From NCBI RefSeq assembly GCF_037975245.1, contig NC_092580.1, positions 32,701,001-32,765,000 on the forward strand: a stretch of DNA of 64,000 nucleotides, read 5' to 3'. This stretch comes from Apostichopus japonicus. Lineage: Eukaryota > Echinodermata > Holothuroidea > Aspidochirotida > Stichopodidae. The notes beneath the pieces are model-generated. The model had not been told where the DNA came from. It saw only the letters and a list, made by a program, of their open reading frames with translations, and ran no database searches. Shown one piece after another: positions 47,554 to 60,662 of this stretch; positions within the stretch are counted from its first letter, which is position 1; every line of letters begins with the position of its first letter. The position numbers and the translations under genes were made by a program.

Positions 47554-47590
47554 GCCTTTGAAGAAGATCCTGCTAGGATCGAAACGTCAG
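47554..47590 (+). ncRNA. Hammerhead-like terminal hairpin of Penelope element
   Basis: GCCU (47554-47557) can pair with AGGC after GUC; core UUGAAGA then A, stem II GAUCC/GGAUC around UGCUA, then GAAAC and GUCAGGC. Order and key bases follow a type I hammerhead, but there is an extra A before stem II, C3 is U, and there is no room for stem III, so this copy alone is unlikely to cleave. Related motifs: 7740-7800, 25585-25640, 53105-53160 and 56460-56510, all on the minus strand. Confidence 0.5.
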
Positions 47591-47644
47591 GCCAACTTAC
47601 TTTTACACATACAAATACACTTTGAGTGATGTATTCATCATTTT

Positions 47645-48945
47645 TATATATAATTACACCCGTGATCATTATTTACTGACTTACACCACCTGTTTCCTCA
47701 TTTACACATAGCTCTAATTAAATGTACCGACACTTTTACACCGATCCAGTACAAAAATAGCGTTACTCCAGTTTACTGCAGTCTATAGCTACTCGCACAA
47801 CAGGTACAAGCACCAAATGTACTGCAATCATAACACTAGGCTACTATTCAGGTATAGTATTGTTGACTGGTACAATAATAATGATCATAATAATATAAGT
47901 TTAACTATTGAAAAACAAAAACACATTGCAAATGATATTTCTTTCAGTAGGTGCCCGAAAAATTCTCAGCATATTGCCCGATTTTTTCCAAAAATATTTG
48001 GTAGGGGCTACAGCCCCCCCCCCCCACCCCCGCATCCTATGGCTATCATGTATGAAATGCTGTATTAATAAATTAAAAAAAATGTAAACAACATGAACCA
48101 GTGCTGTACAGAAGGGGGGAAATAGTAGCCATTGGCTCCTAAATGAAAACAAGTTAGGCGCCAGCTTTTACAAGTGGTCTGATAACCATTATCAGCATTG
48201 AAACTCAAAATTAAATGATGTGATAAGTAGACCGTAAGAAAATATTTCGTTATAGCGTAATCTGATTTAAATAGTTGCAGTACATATCAAGCAAGTGTAC
48301 TTAGAATGTTCACCAAAGCTGGATGTTTATCCTGTTCTGGTAGAAATAGCCTAAGCTAAGTGTATAAAGTGCACTGAATTATTTTATTATACCGTAGGCA
48401 AAAACCGGCTATACTCCGATTCTGATTTGCTGATCTATGGGGGCTCGGAAATAGCAGTTTCCATCCCCTAAAATATTCATCTGACCCTCTAGCCAAATCT
48501 ATTCGCATTTGAAACCAGACGATCGAGATGATTTTCTGTATTATTTACAGATTAATAGACGCAATTTAAAAACAAAAGATATTAATTATAATGTCATCCC
48601 AAAGCTACCGCAGTAAGTAATTTCCCAACATTTCGGACCATACAGCCGGTGCACAGTTCTCGGTTAACTGGTTTCAATACCGTGAAAGATTTTCCCTTCA
48701 TATATTGGTCTAGTTCCGAGGATATGGAAACAAAGCAAAAAAACATTGAACTTAATAACTCCATGAATAAACCGAAATTGTAATGAAACCAGGCACTTAT
48801 TGTACTATACTTTGAAGTGACATTTGCAGAGCCACCGACACCGGGGTGGGTGGGGGCATGGCCCCCAATAAATTTCAAAGCAATGATTGTCAAATATAAT
48901 ATTTTTAACATGTAAAGTTGGTGAACTTTAACAACTTTTGTTTTC
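47645..48945. other. Non-coding stretch with MITE fragment
   Basis: 47945-48050 has gcccgaaaaattc, gcccgattttttcc and a C-run, matching the right part of the cataggcgtac MITE (39950-40432). Otherwise no gene. Any 5'UTR exon of EXD1 copy B would lie here or further left; I cannot place it. Confidence 0.5.
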
Positions 48946-48998
48946 GCCTCAGGCTTATTCTGCATTTCTGAAGATAGAGCCTCTCAAGTTTAGATGCA

Positions 48999-51900
48999 AT
49001 GGCGAATGCATGGAACAAACCCTCCGATCCAGGAGTGAGAAGAGGGGTATCTGGCTCAGTGGTGTCGTTGGATCTTCGCCTTCATAGGTGTATCATCTTC
49101 CTGGAAGACCGTTTCGGCGATGATCTCGGTAGCGGAATATTGGATACTGAGAAATTAGAAGCTCGGCTTGAGGGCGTCTCCGGCTTGGACATATTCATCG
49201 GACGGTCCTGTCAACTAATTGCGACAATAATTCCCCTAACCGCAGAGAGAGCTCGAGAGTTAAGTTGGCGAAATGGACAGTGGGAAGTGGTTGGAGTTCG
49301 TCCAAGAGGCAAAAAAGCGACTCCACTAAATATACCAGGCACGTTCAAGACCTCTGGTCACAAACTGGGATCATGTGCTCCCTCTATGGCCTACTGCAAG
49401 CAAGCGCTTTCTCTCTCCCCAGGGGTGCTCTCTGGACCACCAAAGGAGCTGATTGCCAATGTTCTACACTTTTTTCGTAAACTGGTGGGGCATTGGGGGC
49501 ACTTCCCAATACAAGAGTTCTACAACGTGATTCGAAGTCGTGAAGAATATTCCGATGCCGTCGCCAACTTTCGATCTAAAGACGACATACTTCAATTCCT
49601 TCGCGCCTACCCTCAGTATTTCTCAGTGACGCTAACTGGCAGCCATGTTTATTTTCCGTATCGCTTTCCGGAAGATGAGTTAAACGCTTTCCTGACGAAA
49701 CAGCGAAAGTTCGCGACAAGGGATAGAACTCCCGACATTTTGGTGATCGAAGATGTAGAGTCATGCAAACGTGAGGTAGCAAGACTCCAAAGGAGAGGCG
49801 GAGAAGGAAGGCAGCTGATTCTCGCAATTGACTGCGAAGGAGTTAATCTTGGTAAGTGGAAACCTCTAAGGGGGCGGGGGTGGGGCTGGCGAGACGCACT
49901 GCGACACTTGTTTAAAAGTTTCGGTTGCACAAGATGAGATGTTCCGGTTACAGGCATTATGACAGTTGTGTTCCCGTTAGGCAGGCAATGTGACACTAAA
50001 GGAAGAGTTGCATTACCAAACGAAGTGTAACTTGTATAGGTATTTTCCATGGCAAAAAAAAGGTACGATACCTTATATGACACGCATTGCATATGCCAGT
50101 AACCGCAATAAGCTGAGAGTACTAATAAATATGTAATACTGAACGAGATATACCATCGTTATGATCATGTCGTCACAGTCTGCTTGCATGGGGCTGAGGG
50201 GCTGAGGGGGCTGAGGGAGTTGAGGAACCATCTGCCATCGGTTCATAGATCAATCATTACGTTGTGTCGTTTTACCAATGGCGCCTAAAGTTTCGAGTTC
50301 TTCTCCAATGAACATTTAGTGTGTTCAATATACATACATGATGATTAAACATGTAGAATTTATAATGCTGTTGTTACCTTTACATCAAAGGCAAGGAAGG
50401 TCCATTGACACTGCTTCAGATTGGAACGGAAGAGGGCGAGGTCTTTGTGTTTGATGTACTTGCAACGCCTGACCCGAAAGATATGTTCATTCATGGAGGT
50501 TTAAAGGCGCTCCTAGAAAATCCGAATATCCGAAAGGTATGGAAAACTAAAGACATACACGTGTACGGTATCATATCTATAATGACAATCAGATATGGTA
50601 GGCTCGTCCTCAAGAACCTCAGAAAGTTCGTGGACTGCAATGAAATAAAAAATGAATAATTGTTGCAGCCAGGATGCGTTAAATTGTCTAGATCATTCAA
50701 AACATTTCCCTGAACTGTTCATGGTAACACGATTCACTTGAGGTAGTTAAGCAAATCCCTGATATTAAATAACATTTAGATCACATGATGTGATTCCGAT
50801 TTTAAAATAACAAACTCTCCTGGTATCATTAAGCTGCTAAAGAAAGAGAAAAGGGCAATTAAGCACCTCATCTAAGCTGTGACGTGCACAGTATTTCGTA
50901 AGCGGTGTGGGGGGGGGGGGGGCTAGGGAAAAAAATCAAAGTTCCCCTGACTGATTAAAATAGAAGGGCATGAACCTTTATAGACATGTACGGACTGTAG
51001 ATGATCAAAACCTATTCTGAGGCAAACTAGTAGACAATAAAGTACGTCTATATTAGTGTGCCCTCGTAAGATAATTTTTGAGAGAGAAGGACAGCGACTG
51101 ACAACTTCTTAATCTTTAGGAAGAGCAAACAACAGCAGCTCAGAAAAGCATAGTGGGATTATATTTTACTTTCCATTGCAAGATAGTGTGAAAGCAATAC
51201 TTAGCGGGCTGAGGAATTGCCAAGGGAAACTGATAATAGCGAAGGACTGATCAATCAGTGGACAGTAAGCGTTACTTTACCTCGTGTCTACGACATTGGG
51301 ATCCGCTAAAATGACCATACTACAATATCTTCTTTGTTCAGGTCATACATGACTGTCGATCCGATCAGTGCGCCCTCTATTTCCAATTCGGCGTCACTTT
51401 GACAAATGTCTTTGATACCTCGGTAAGTTTAAACCTTTAACCTTTGCACAAGTCACGAGATTCTTTGATTAACATTATAAACAGAGAGCAATGTTGACGA
51501 GGTATAATAATACAACCAGTGTGAATAAGTGTCATAAATAAATGAGATATTCAATGACAGTACAAGTGGCATAAACTAGGTCCTGATCTGGGCGACCGTG
51601 GAAGACTTCTCAATCAATTGTGAAACTGTTTAGCTATGGCTATAGCTGCTGTATTGAATTGACTTATGGAATTGCTTTAACAAGAGAAATTACACACATG
51701 TGTAGTACGGGATCTTCACTGCTACACCGTACATTGTGTAGATAGCTCATGATGATCATGCGCAGTATGCGGTGATACCTTGCTTGTCGTAACTCCGTCA
51801 TGATCACGTGTTTACAATCTCTGTATATTGGGACTGGGGTTGAAAATCTATCAAGTTGTGTTTTGGTTTTTTTGGGCTAACTTTCTTCTTTTTCTTTATA

Positions 51901-52624
51901 TACAAAAAGCAATTTTCTGGTTTGTTTCAATGTTAAACAGGCCGCTTACACCACCATTTGGGATCAGTGTAACATCTTTTCGGGACCTTTTAGACCGAAG
52001 CTGGCTTCGCTTATTGAGATATTTCGATTGACAGCTAACCAAAAGACCGAAGCATTTGCCGAGTTGGTGCACGATAAACAGTTGTTTGGACAGCGCCCTC
52101 TCACTGAGGAAATGATCAAGTATGCCTCTGATGACGTGTTTTGCTTGCTTCCTGTGATCTACGAGTCTTTGGACAAGTAAGTGAAATGACCTTTGACCTT
52201 GATCAGGAGGATGGACGACTTTTGCTTTTAAATGTAGCAGATTATGAAGACATCATTTTTCACATGTATGCATAACTTACCAACTATTTGACACGTGTAG
52301 GTCGACTCTAAAACCGGGCGAAAAGTGAATGCAAAGAAATGAAGCCCAGTATTACATAACTTAACATGGCTATGAGATGATGACGCTTTGTTTGATTTTA
52401 TTTTGTTTTTCAAAGACTGTTAACGTGAGCAAGTCTTATAGTTAATGTAAAAGTTATAATATTTAGGAATAAAAAAAAGGGGGAAAATTATATTATTTTT
52501 ACTCCTTCATCTTAGGCTAATTTCTCCACTGTGGCGTCCTCATTTCGAGCAGAAGGTGGAACAATATCTCGAGGAAAGCAGAATCCGAGACCCTAATGCG
52601 ATGTACGAGGAAAACCAGGGTTAA
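48999..52624 (+). CDS. EXD1: EXD1-like 3'-5' exonuclease domain protein, copy B
   Basis: Exons 48999-49851, 50391-50536, 51342-51422, 51941-52176, 52516-52624, same phases and same first four exon lengths as copy A; 474 aa. The whole frame is open. Catalytic residues are retained: LAIDCEG in exon 1, HDCRSD in exon 3, YASDD in exon 4. The last exon has lost one A from a five-A run relative to copy A, so it ends MYEENQG six residues earlier. Changes relative to copy A include several non-conservative residues in the N-terminal third, which suggests either relaxed or diversifying evolution of that part. It converges on NAA10 (-), with 3.4 kb between stop codons. Same family role as copy A: RNA-associated DEDDy fold protein. 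Confidence 0.9.
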
Positions 52625-53104
52625 AGGCAAAAGAAGAATAAAACAAAACCAGCTTTAAGTTATTAGTTTACTTCCTCTAATCTTGAATTTGCCAAAACTG
52701 TTCTAAGTTCCCAAGTGTATGTTGATTCGAACCGCTAAAATTATTTCCAGAAATTGAATATTGGTCAAATCAGAGATGTATAGTAACACTGAGAGAAAAT
52801 GAGAGTTTGGTGGTAATGGAGAGATATATTAGTTTCACTTGAGTGACCGTTTATGTGGTATCCTTGCTGTATCTTAGTTGAGGGAGGCGTGATCGGGATT
52901 TGAGGGGGAGGGGGTCAATGACATGACTAAGGTACTGAGGAGAGCATTACTAGAATGGCGGTTTAGGCGACGTGATGGATACATGGGGGGGGGGGGTAGA
53001 ATGGAAGTACTGGTGGCTTTTGCTATGTAAGCATTTGATTTTTTTTTTCTTCATGTTACTCGAGTTTCAAGTTTTTGTAGTAAACCTAGAATGAAGAGGT
53101 TGAT

Positions 53105-53230
53105 GGTAACCTATAAAGGTTATGACGTTTCGATCTTATACGAATATTCTTTAGAGAAAGACAAGTTACTTGAAAAATACAGAATAGAATAGAAATATAA
53201 TTAGACAGGAAAATGGAGAGTGAGATGAAG
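53105..53230 (-). repeat. Penelope-like terminal fragment, copy B counterpart
   Basis: Paralogue of 7740-7900: minus-strand ctctaaagaatattcgtata … gatcgaaacgtcataacc. Slightly shorter than copy A's because of a deletion in the downstream segment. Confidence 0.5.
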
Positions 53231-53737
53231 GGATAAGGTGATGAATAGGCTGCTGGAAATAACATTGCGGATGAGTATGAGAAGGAAAGAGTTATCAATG
53301 GAGGTTATAACGCGAGAATAGATAGAATTGGGTGGAAAAGAGGTGGGGGGGGAGAAGAAAATGACTGAGAAGATGCAAAGTGGACTGAATAGAATGTAAT
53401 GACCATTATGCATTTACTTTTCACTTTTATTGAATTGAATGCTAACTTGCACCTCCAATACGTGCAAGTAAGCCTAATATTTAAGCCTGGTATAAGAATA
53501 TCGACTTGTGAACGTAATACTGAAGAAACAAGGAATAAGCAGCCTTTAGCGAGATTAATATAAATGCATGATTAAATAACAATTAAAGGAAGAAGTTTTT
53601 CTTGGTGGGTGGAGGGGGGGGGGGGGTGGATGGTGGGATTGATTAAGTCCTTCGGTTTCGGACAATACTACTATACGAACGTTACCAATCGTTTTCATAT
53701 GTGTACCATTTGCTCGGTCTATTGAGGCCAAGTCACG

Positions 53738-53848
53738 ACGGCATGTATATCCTTTATTCACGGCATGTATGTTCATTATTCACGGCATGTATATCCTTTA
53801 TTCACGGCATGTATGTTCATTATTCACGGCATGTATGTCCATTATTGC
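53738..53848. repeat. 22-bp minisatellite, 5 copies
   Basis: acggcatgtat units begin at 53738, 53760, 53782, 53804 and 53826, one more than the paralogous array at 8400-8489. Confidence 0.9.
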
Positions 53849-55989
53849 ATTTATGTTTAAATAAGATGTTCAGCATGTGACCTTCGTTTCGCTTTTTAAT
53901 CTATTTGTAAATGTAGCATTTATAAAAACCAATCATAGTGTGACTCAAAAGGATTTTCTGGTGGCTGAAATTAATTGCTTCGAAAAAATGCTGAAAATTT
54001 TCGAAATGTTTAGGCGCGGAAAACTAAACCCTCAAAGCAGTTTGTATCGCGAGGATAAGAGTTTTTCTAATTTTGTGATATTTTTTTAAATGCATCTGGC
54101 AACAGCGGAAGTGGTGATGTCATCAGCTGAAAATGTCTTTGTTTTCCTTGATAATTAGTCAATCATTCATCCACAGAGGACGATATTATTTCTACAAAAA
54201 AAAGAAAGATACATTTTGATGAAATTCAAAGTACCGAGAACTTTGACAGCATAGCCAACATTCCAGATGCATCAGGTTTCAAGGACACATCAAAAAGATG
54301 ATAAAACCTAACAAAAAGATGATAAAAAGTAAAGATTCTGAAGAGCATTTTCCCAGATAACAGCACAGTGATGCAACTACCTGGAGCATAGTTGAAGCTT
54401 TAGCCAGTCAAGAAAATATCTCGAGTTAAGGGTAAGATATTGATATGTGGTTTTCAACTAGCAGTGTCGAATATTTTTTTCTTCAATATACATTTCACAT
54501 TCTTTGTAAGCAGAAATTCCTTTTAATTATTGGGCAGGATTTTGAACTTTTAGATAAACTTACACGATTGATTAATGTCAATATGTTATTATGTAGCAGA
54601 GAGAATGCTTGTGTGGCTTGCTATGGTATATGTAACTTCAAATAGCATAAATTGGACCTGGTAACATATCACTTCGATCGTTTCTCCATTTTCTTAAGAA
54701 CCTTCATCTTTGTTTTGTTGATTATCAAGCGGATAGTTCATTGAATCCTGACTAATAAATACTAAAGATGTGAAATAATATGATCTTCAGTTTATGTAAC
54801 AAACACTTGAAATATAACGCTAGTGAAATCGCGATTAAATCAGCAGCCTTAGGATTGAAACTTGTGATCGTTATCTTGCAGTTGGAGCCAGCTCATGTAT
54901 GGGGGGGGGGGGGGAGGAGGGGGTACACCCCCAGAAAATAAACTTAAGAATTAGACGTCATTGGTGCATTCGAAGGCATCGCTAGACTATCAATTTGGTC
55001 TACAATTAGCTCTAAATGCAAAGTTAGTTTCAAATATACTCAGCTGACCTGCCATTTACAACTATTTAGAAGAAATATCCAGTTATTTCTAATGCAAGCA
55101 GGATGGGGTAGTGACGTGATTCTGTAAATAGAAGCAACCTTTAACAAAAGGAATAGTTGTGGAGGGGGGGGGGGGTGGGATGGGACGAGAGGGGTCTAGT
55201 TTACTTTACAAATGTTTAGGACATACAATGCAAAACATATTATCTTTAGATGAATCTCAGAAGGTGTAAGCAACTTCTTTTCATATCACAAAGACATGAA
55301 TAAATCCTTTCTCAAAAATGTCAAGATATACGAGTTTGCAGTGATGGAAATTTAGGAAGAAACAAACTTAACACAGAAATTCTCTGAAACAGAGCATGTT
55401 TAAAGCGAGAACTATCCCCCACCTCCCCCTCCCACATGCTTACCCTCCTTCATAGCCTTCTTGATAACCTATTTCGCGCAAATCTAATAACGGACAGCAA
55501 CATTTTTGACCCACTTTTGTGCATTGTGTGAAGTGAATGAAGCCACAAATAAAGAGAAAGTCCAACTCATTGTCTAACTCAAAATCTATTTGTAAGTAAT
55601 GCTGCAAGTAAACAGTACATCAAAAGCAAGACTCCAAACAAGGCCATGTTTAAATAAAAGTAGCTACAGTACACAGCCCCTGTTGATAATGACACCTTTC
55701 TCCAAAGTTGTCGGTCCATCCATGGCTAAACCCCAACGACGAGAGACATCCGTGTGTGTACAAGACATGCTACAAATGCAATTTTGTGAGCAGTACCCAT
55801 TCCGTCCCCACCCCTCCCCTCCTCATTCCCACCGACAAAAAAAGAACAAACACATTTCGTTTTGATAGACACAGAGCTACGATAAAATGCAAACTATTTT
55901 AACGTGATCAATAAATACATCGTTCATCAACTAGTCCCTTTATCCTCTGTCTTGTGGGTATCCCGCCCTTTCCTCCTTGCCTTCCTAGA

Positions 55990-58900
55990 TTACTTTCCTG
56001 TTTTCCCTTCCCCCCTCCCCTTATCAGTGTTGTCTCTTTTCTTGCTCTCATCTCCTTGTTTGTCCCCATCGTCCTTCTTCTTATCGTCTGAGTTTTGATC
56101 CTGGTTTTCCGTCTTCTTGGTATCTGCAGGTCCTTTCTCTCCTTCTGTTTCGTCTAACATCATTTTGCTGATTCCTTCGTTGGCCTGAATGATCTGTTCC
56201 GTGATGTCATCCTTATCTTCCACCGTGTTCTTATCTTTGGAAGACTGTAAAAAATAAATAAATAAATAAATAAAAATACAATAAAGTCATTACTAGGAAA
56301 TAGCTTGTCATAGTGTGGAGCCTAAATCCATGTACATGAATCAGTTGATGATATGTTTTATAATGACCATATCTGCTGATACCTGTGTTCTACAACATGC
56401 TATAACTACAATGTAACAAACTTGTCTTTGTAACTCAATTCTTAGCGTATATTAAAGTTAGCGGGCCTGACGTTTTGAGCCTAGCAGGACCTTCTTCAGA
56501 GGCTAACTGAAGATTAGCCTCTAAAGAAGGTCTGGAAGTTGATTGGTTCGGATAAATACTAATAACTTTATATACCATTTCCAAAAACCGAGGAATTGAT
56601 CAATTCTGTCATTTCTATCTAAACCCCCAAGAATGCATTCAAGTGCTAAAATTGAACCAGAAATATATCATTTATAATCCACTCATTGAGAGTTTGTCAT
56701 CAGATCCAATACATTTACACTCATGTCACTAGTGCACCATACCACATGAAGGCTATGACTTATGGATTGCTTCTTACTATAGTGCATTCTGCTAGTAATT
56801 CACCTAGTCAAATGAAGACAACTACATCATTAACAACGAGTGTTATGCACAAAATTAGGCCTGAACCTTGTATATCATTTTAGATATTTTTAAACTTTAC
56901 GAGTATTAGCATTTCTACATGAACTAAAACATGTGGTTTCAAACTAATGCTGAATTAAGCATTTTAACATATTAAACATGTCAACACACTAATGGTACAC
57001 ACTGACAATGCATATTGCTTGGAAGCATTTTAACACATTAAACATGTCAAGACACTAATGATACACACTAAAAATACATATTGTTCTCAAGCATTTCAGT
57101 GAGACATATTGCCTTTTTTAAAACAACCAGTTGCTTATCGAAGGAAAATGCTGTTACCTTATTCAAGAAAGTCGTAAGATCTCGTTTCATACGTATGCAT
57201 CCTCCCCATCAGCGTAGTACTTTGGTTCGATCTCACTGACCCTAGATTAAGAAGATGAAGAGTAAATGGGAATGCGGAGAATAGTTGGGAAGAAAACAAG
57301 CAAATACATGAACCACAACAACTCTAGTAAACGGTGGCGGTATTTAGTTACTCTCAATTCTTATCCTTCCAAGTCGATATTAGACAGAATCCTCAACCAG
57401 CTCCTGCATATGTCCTTAAAGCAGCATTTTGCGTTTGGTCGCCGTTTTCTACTTTTTTGACATGTCCATCGAGTTTTTTTTTACATATATCAATCACAAA
57501 ACAGCGAACTAAGATATTAGCCAAGTTTTCCCTGCCAACAACGTTAATTGGCGAGTAATTAAGGATTTTTGCAGATAATGAGAAAAGTGTCCACGACAAT
57601 TTCTACATTTAAAATTAATCGCATACAATTCCCCAAACCCACTAGTTTGAATTCAACCAATCAGAGATGCAGGTTTAGTTATGAGCCGTTGCTAAAAATA
57701 GATTCAAGACTTTGCGTTGGTACAACCAGGGAGTTGTTATGGAACTCCCTGGTACAACTGCCATATAGACTGTACACACATCAAGAATGGTGTTGTATTA
57801 CGTATTGGTCAATGACGTTCGTAGTGTTTAAATATTCATATTATGGGCGAGGTTTATTTTACTTTTATGCCACCATTTGAAGTAAGATTTAAATAGATAA
57901 GCTAGTTATGTATGTCGTTAAGGCATCGTGGAGTAGGTGAGGTTGAGAAAAATCATAGAAAAGGACGCAAAAATGTTGCTTTATTAGATGAGACACAAGT
58001 ACTGGGAATGAAATAGAGAACAGAATTAACGATGCACTGATTAATTTCTTGATCCGCCTGTTAGTCTAGGACAATTGAAAATGTTTAGTTCTAGTTGGAC
58101 TGAGATATCTTCCTATGGTTTGATCCTCATACTTGACTATTGTTTCACACCCGTACATGTTAAGCAGTGTGAGGGTCTCCCTGGAGTGGTTGTCTGACTG
58201 TTGGATGACCAAAACTCACATAATTCTTCTACAATGACTGTACAATGGGGATTAATATCTGCTTTACTTAATAAGGGCAAAGTTTTAAGGACTTTTGCTG
58301 GTTCTCCCTTCGAAACAACCAGGCCTCATTTTTTGGTGTCCACACAGAAATTTTTTGGCTGGGTGAAAAAGTGACCAACAGGATTGTGACCAATATTTAC
58401 ACTATACAAGAGATGTGTAGGTTTGGTAAATAGAACACCAGCTTTGAGGGTGATACCAATTAATCATTTGACCTATTTGGAGGTATTTAGTTACAATACA
58501 GTCTGAATTTGGATGTTAATAAATAATCCTGAGTCAGACAACCACCACAAGCTGATTTTGGTTGCCCGGCTAGAAATGTGGTCGTCTCGGACCATTAAAG
58601 ATTTGCCCAGCTTATATGCGTTATCTGTACTGTTTACAGATGTCTGCATCAAAGCAACTAGGTCACATGGAAGTGTTCATCAACATGCAACCACGCCAGG
58701 TGAAATTGACTAGTTCAAGGCTCCACATGTTCAGTTTGGTCAAACAGAGAAAAGTGCTTTATAAAGCACAAATTAAGGTGCTTAAAACAACAAGTTTGAC
58801 TTGAAACTTCAAAAATAGGCTTCAAAAGATCTCTTCTTCAATAGTTAAAACAAAACTTGTATGTACACTACTAGTGATCAACGCAGAGTACCAATATGAA

Positions 58901-60662
58901 CTGCTGTAAAAGACTGCAGCGTTTCAAGTTTCCCGAACCCAAACAGGGCCCTCTATATATTTGGGGTGGTGTGGCTGGAGAGCACATCTCCGTACAGTCC
59001 GATGTCTCTTATGCAGACTGAGATATCGAATAAAAAATCAGGCATATCTTTTGAGTTTTGCAGTTTTCACAGAAAAGGCACCGCTTGTCTGCAGAGATAT
59101 GCTCTCTTCTTTGATATTGATTCAGCTTGCTACAGCTTTCCTTTTTGACATGTCCCCTTACCAGTGACCACATTTTCCACACACTTTTAAACGCAGAATA
59201 CATTAAAGGCATTGAAGACTTGCCCCCAAACCGAGTGCCGCGCTTTGAAAAAGTTAACTTTCTGTTGCTTGCAAGTGAAGTTTTGTTCTTGTCACTACAA
59301 AATGCAGACAGTAATGAAACGTGATACCTGAGATGTCCATCGCTGCTATGCACACTGTGTTGTGGGTATTGACCGTAGCTGTATGTATTGACTGTACAAT
59401 AGTGTCTAATTACTTACGGTAGCAAGCTGTGTGTATTTTCTGGGATCGACAGTGGTGTCTAACACTTCTGTTACACCTCATTTGAAACTAGGTCAGATTA
59501 CCAGCATTAGACGTTTTTTTTTTTTGCTCAAGTCTTCACACCCTTTAAAAGGGTCATCTTATGTTGAGTTTCTTCCTTGTAACTAATTTGTGCAATAATC
59601 TTCCACAATTTCAACATGGTTCCCTTTCTTTGTTTTCTTGACATACTTTCATCACCATCAAAGCAAAATATATAATATAACAACAGAAGTTATACTCACT
59701 CAAATTTGAGGGTGTTCTGATAGAGATGGAGGGCTGCACGATTACTGGAGAAAAAAGAAGAAAAAAAGCACAATGTGGGGTGAATTAGAGATCTTAAAAA
59801 CACATTAAAAATTCATTCTGTATTAACAAATATTTCACATTTATTTTACTATTAAATTATTGACACAGGCGGCAGATGTTGACAGACTTTTTTTTGATGA
59901 TAAAGCTTATAAATTTCTTGATTGGGTAGAATCTGTTTTTGTACTATCCAATGTTAACACTAATTAAATACTCATTACGATGAAAATCATATTTTGAGGT
60001 ATGAGACATGATTTGAGGAACTATTTAACTTTATCACAAGTTAATCTTAAGCATAGTCAGTACTGCCACAAAATATGCTAGAAAGTCACAAGAATGGTCA
60101 CTCATGTTCAAACTTTAAGAGGTTTGACTGCTATCTATAACAACCTTTTCAAAACAGCTAAAATATGTCATTTAATACTCCTCAACATCTATGAATTTAT
60201 TAGAAACATTTGAGCAAATTTGAGCAAAATATGCTGTCAATTTGGAAACTTCGGTCCTGACCCTGTTTAGTGTTTACCAGTCCAGGGGTCTGTTTACTGA
60301 TAATTGTAGGCATTTATCAATCTATTCCGCTGCCATATTGAAATGAAATGTAACTTTACAATTCATCCAAAGGTATTCAACAAACAAGTATAAAACGTTT
60401 TAAATCATATAGAATAGTGTGTTGTCTACCAATCCGTGGAGTTGAAATTGCAATATATAAACCACCTCCCCAGTGTAGATGCATGCATACAGTGCCGTAC
60501 CTCTTGCGTACATGTAGAGACACATATTGGGCATTGAAACACTCCACCATGGCACGTGATGCCTGGTCCATTAACTTCTGGGCCAAACCTAGCCTCCGAT
60601 GGGATCGTTTCACAGCCAGCGATGTAATGTGGTCATGTGGTTTCTCGTCTGGATCTTCCTCC
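55990..60662 (-). CDS. NAA10: NAA10, NatA catalytic subunit (3' exons; apparent frameshift)
   Basis: Exons in coding order: 60662-60501, 59744-59700, 57241-57158, 56244-55990. Exon 1 here reads [20 protein letters not shown] and [18 protein letters not shown]…YVSLHVRK, nearly identical to human NAA10, with the acetyl-CoA site RRLGLA. Next [16 protein letters not shown], then [16 protein letters not shown], where one base is missing and a TGA (57187-57189) follows. The last exon is a Lys/Asp/Glu-rich tail ([13 protein letters not shown]…) ending TAA at 55990. Borders and phases fit throughout if the missing base is allowed for. NAA10 with NAA15 acetylates N-termini of nascent proteins at the ribosome. 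The 5' exons (start to the MEEDPD junction) lie beyond 64000. Confidence 0.88.
56460..56510 (-). repeat. Penelope terminal motif fragment in NAA10 intron
   Basis: Minus strand: AGCCUCUGAAGA with the exact CUGANGA core, hairpin GGUCC-UGCUA-GGCUC (partly decayed), CAAAACGUCAGGC; AGGC can pair with GCCU as stem I. A shorter piece (attagcctctaaagaaggtc) lies immediately to the right and also in copy A near 11327, so part of it predates the duplication. Confidence 0.5.
57242..59200. other. NAA10 intron, nothing else recognised
   Basis: Contains a short hairpin at 57730-57752 (gggagttgttatggaactccc). Open frames here have no domain signature. Confidence 0.5.
59207..59544. mobile_element. TTAA-flanked MITE, family 1, copy 2
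   Basis: 338 bp between TTAA 59203-59206 and TTAA 59545-59548. Ends aggcattgaagacttg and, in reverse, agggtgtgaagacttgag. Same orientation and sequence as 27536-27903. It sits in a NAA10 intron only 150 bp from the 59700-59744 exon. Confidence 0.85.

Larger units (their letters stand above)
45983..47640 (+). mobile_element. Penelope-like retroelement, 5' truncated
   Basis: Carries the 3' half of the single Penelope ORF (RT from about the middle of the palm, then GIY-YIG endonuclease), a ~230-bp pyrimidine-rich 3' segment (47240-47470) and a terminal hammerhead-like hairpin (47554-47590). The 5' part of RT is missing: the sequence begins abruptly in KNNFTLMDKHYLQ. Penelope elements are ancient telomerase-related retroelements that use the GIY-YIG nuclease for integration. 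Confidence 0.9.
48951..57170 (+). repeat. Segmental duplication, copy B (partner 3397-12030)
   Basis: Collinear with copy A. It starts just after a pyrimidine-rich cgcctcag acceptor-like sequence and ends within a NAA10 exon (57158-57241) that continues beyond the homology. Because the complete gene is here, copy B is the likely source. Copy B lacks the 236-bp MITE of copy A and carries an extra Penelope terminal fragment at 56460-56510. Confidence 0.93.
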
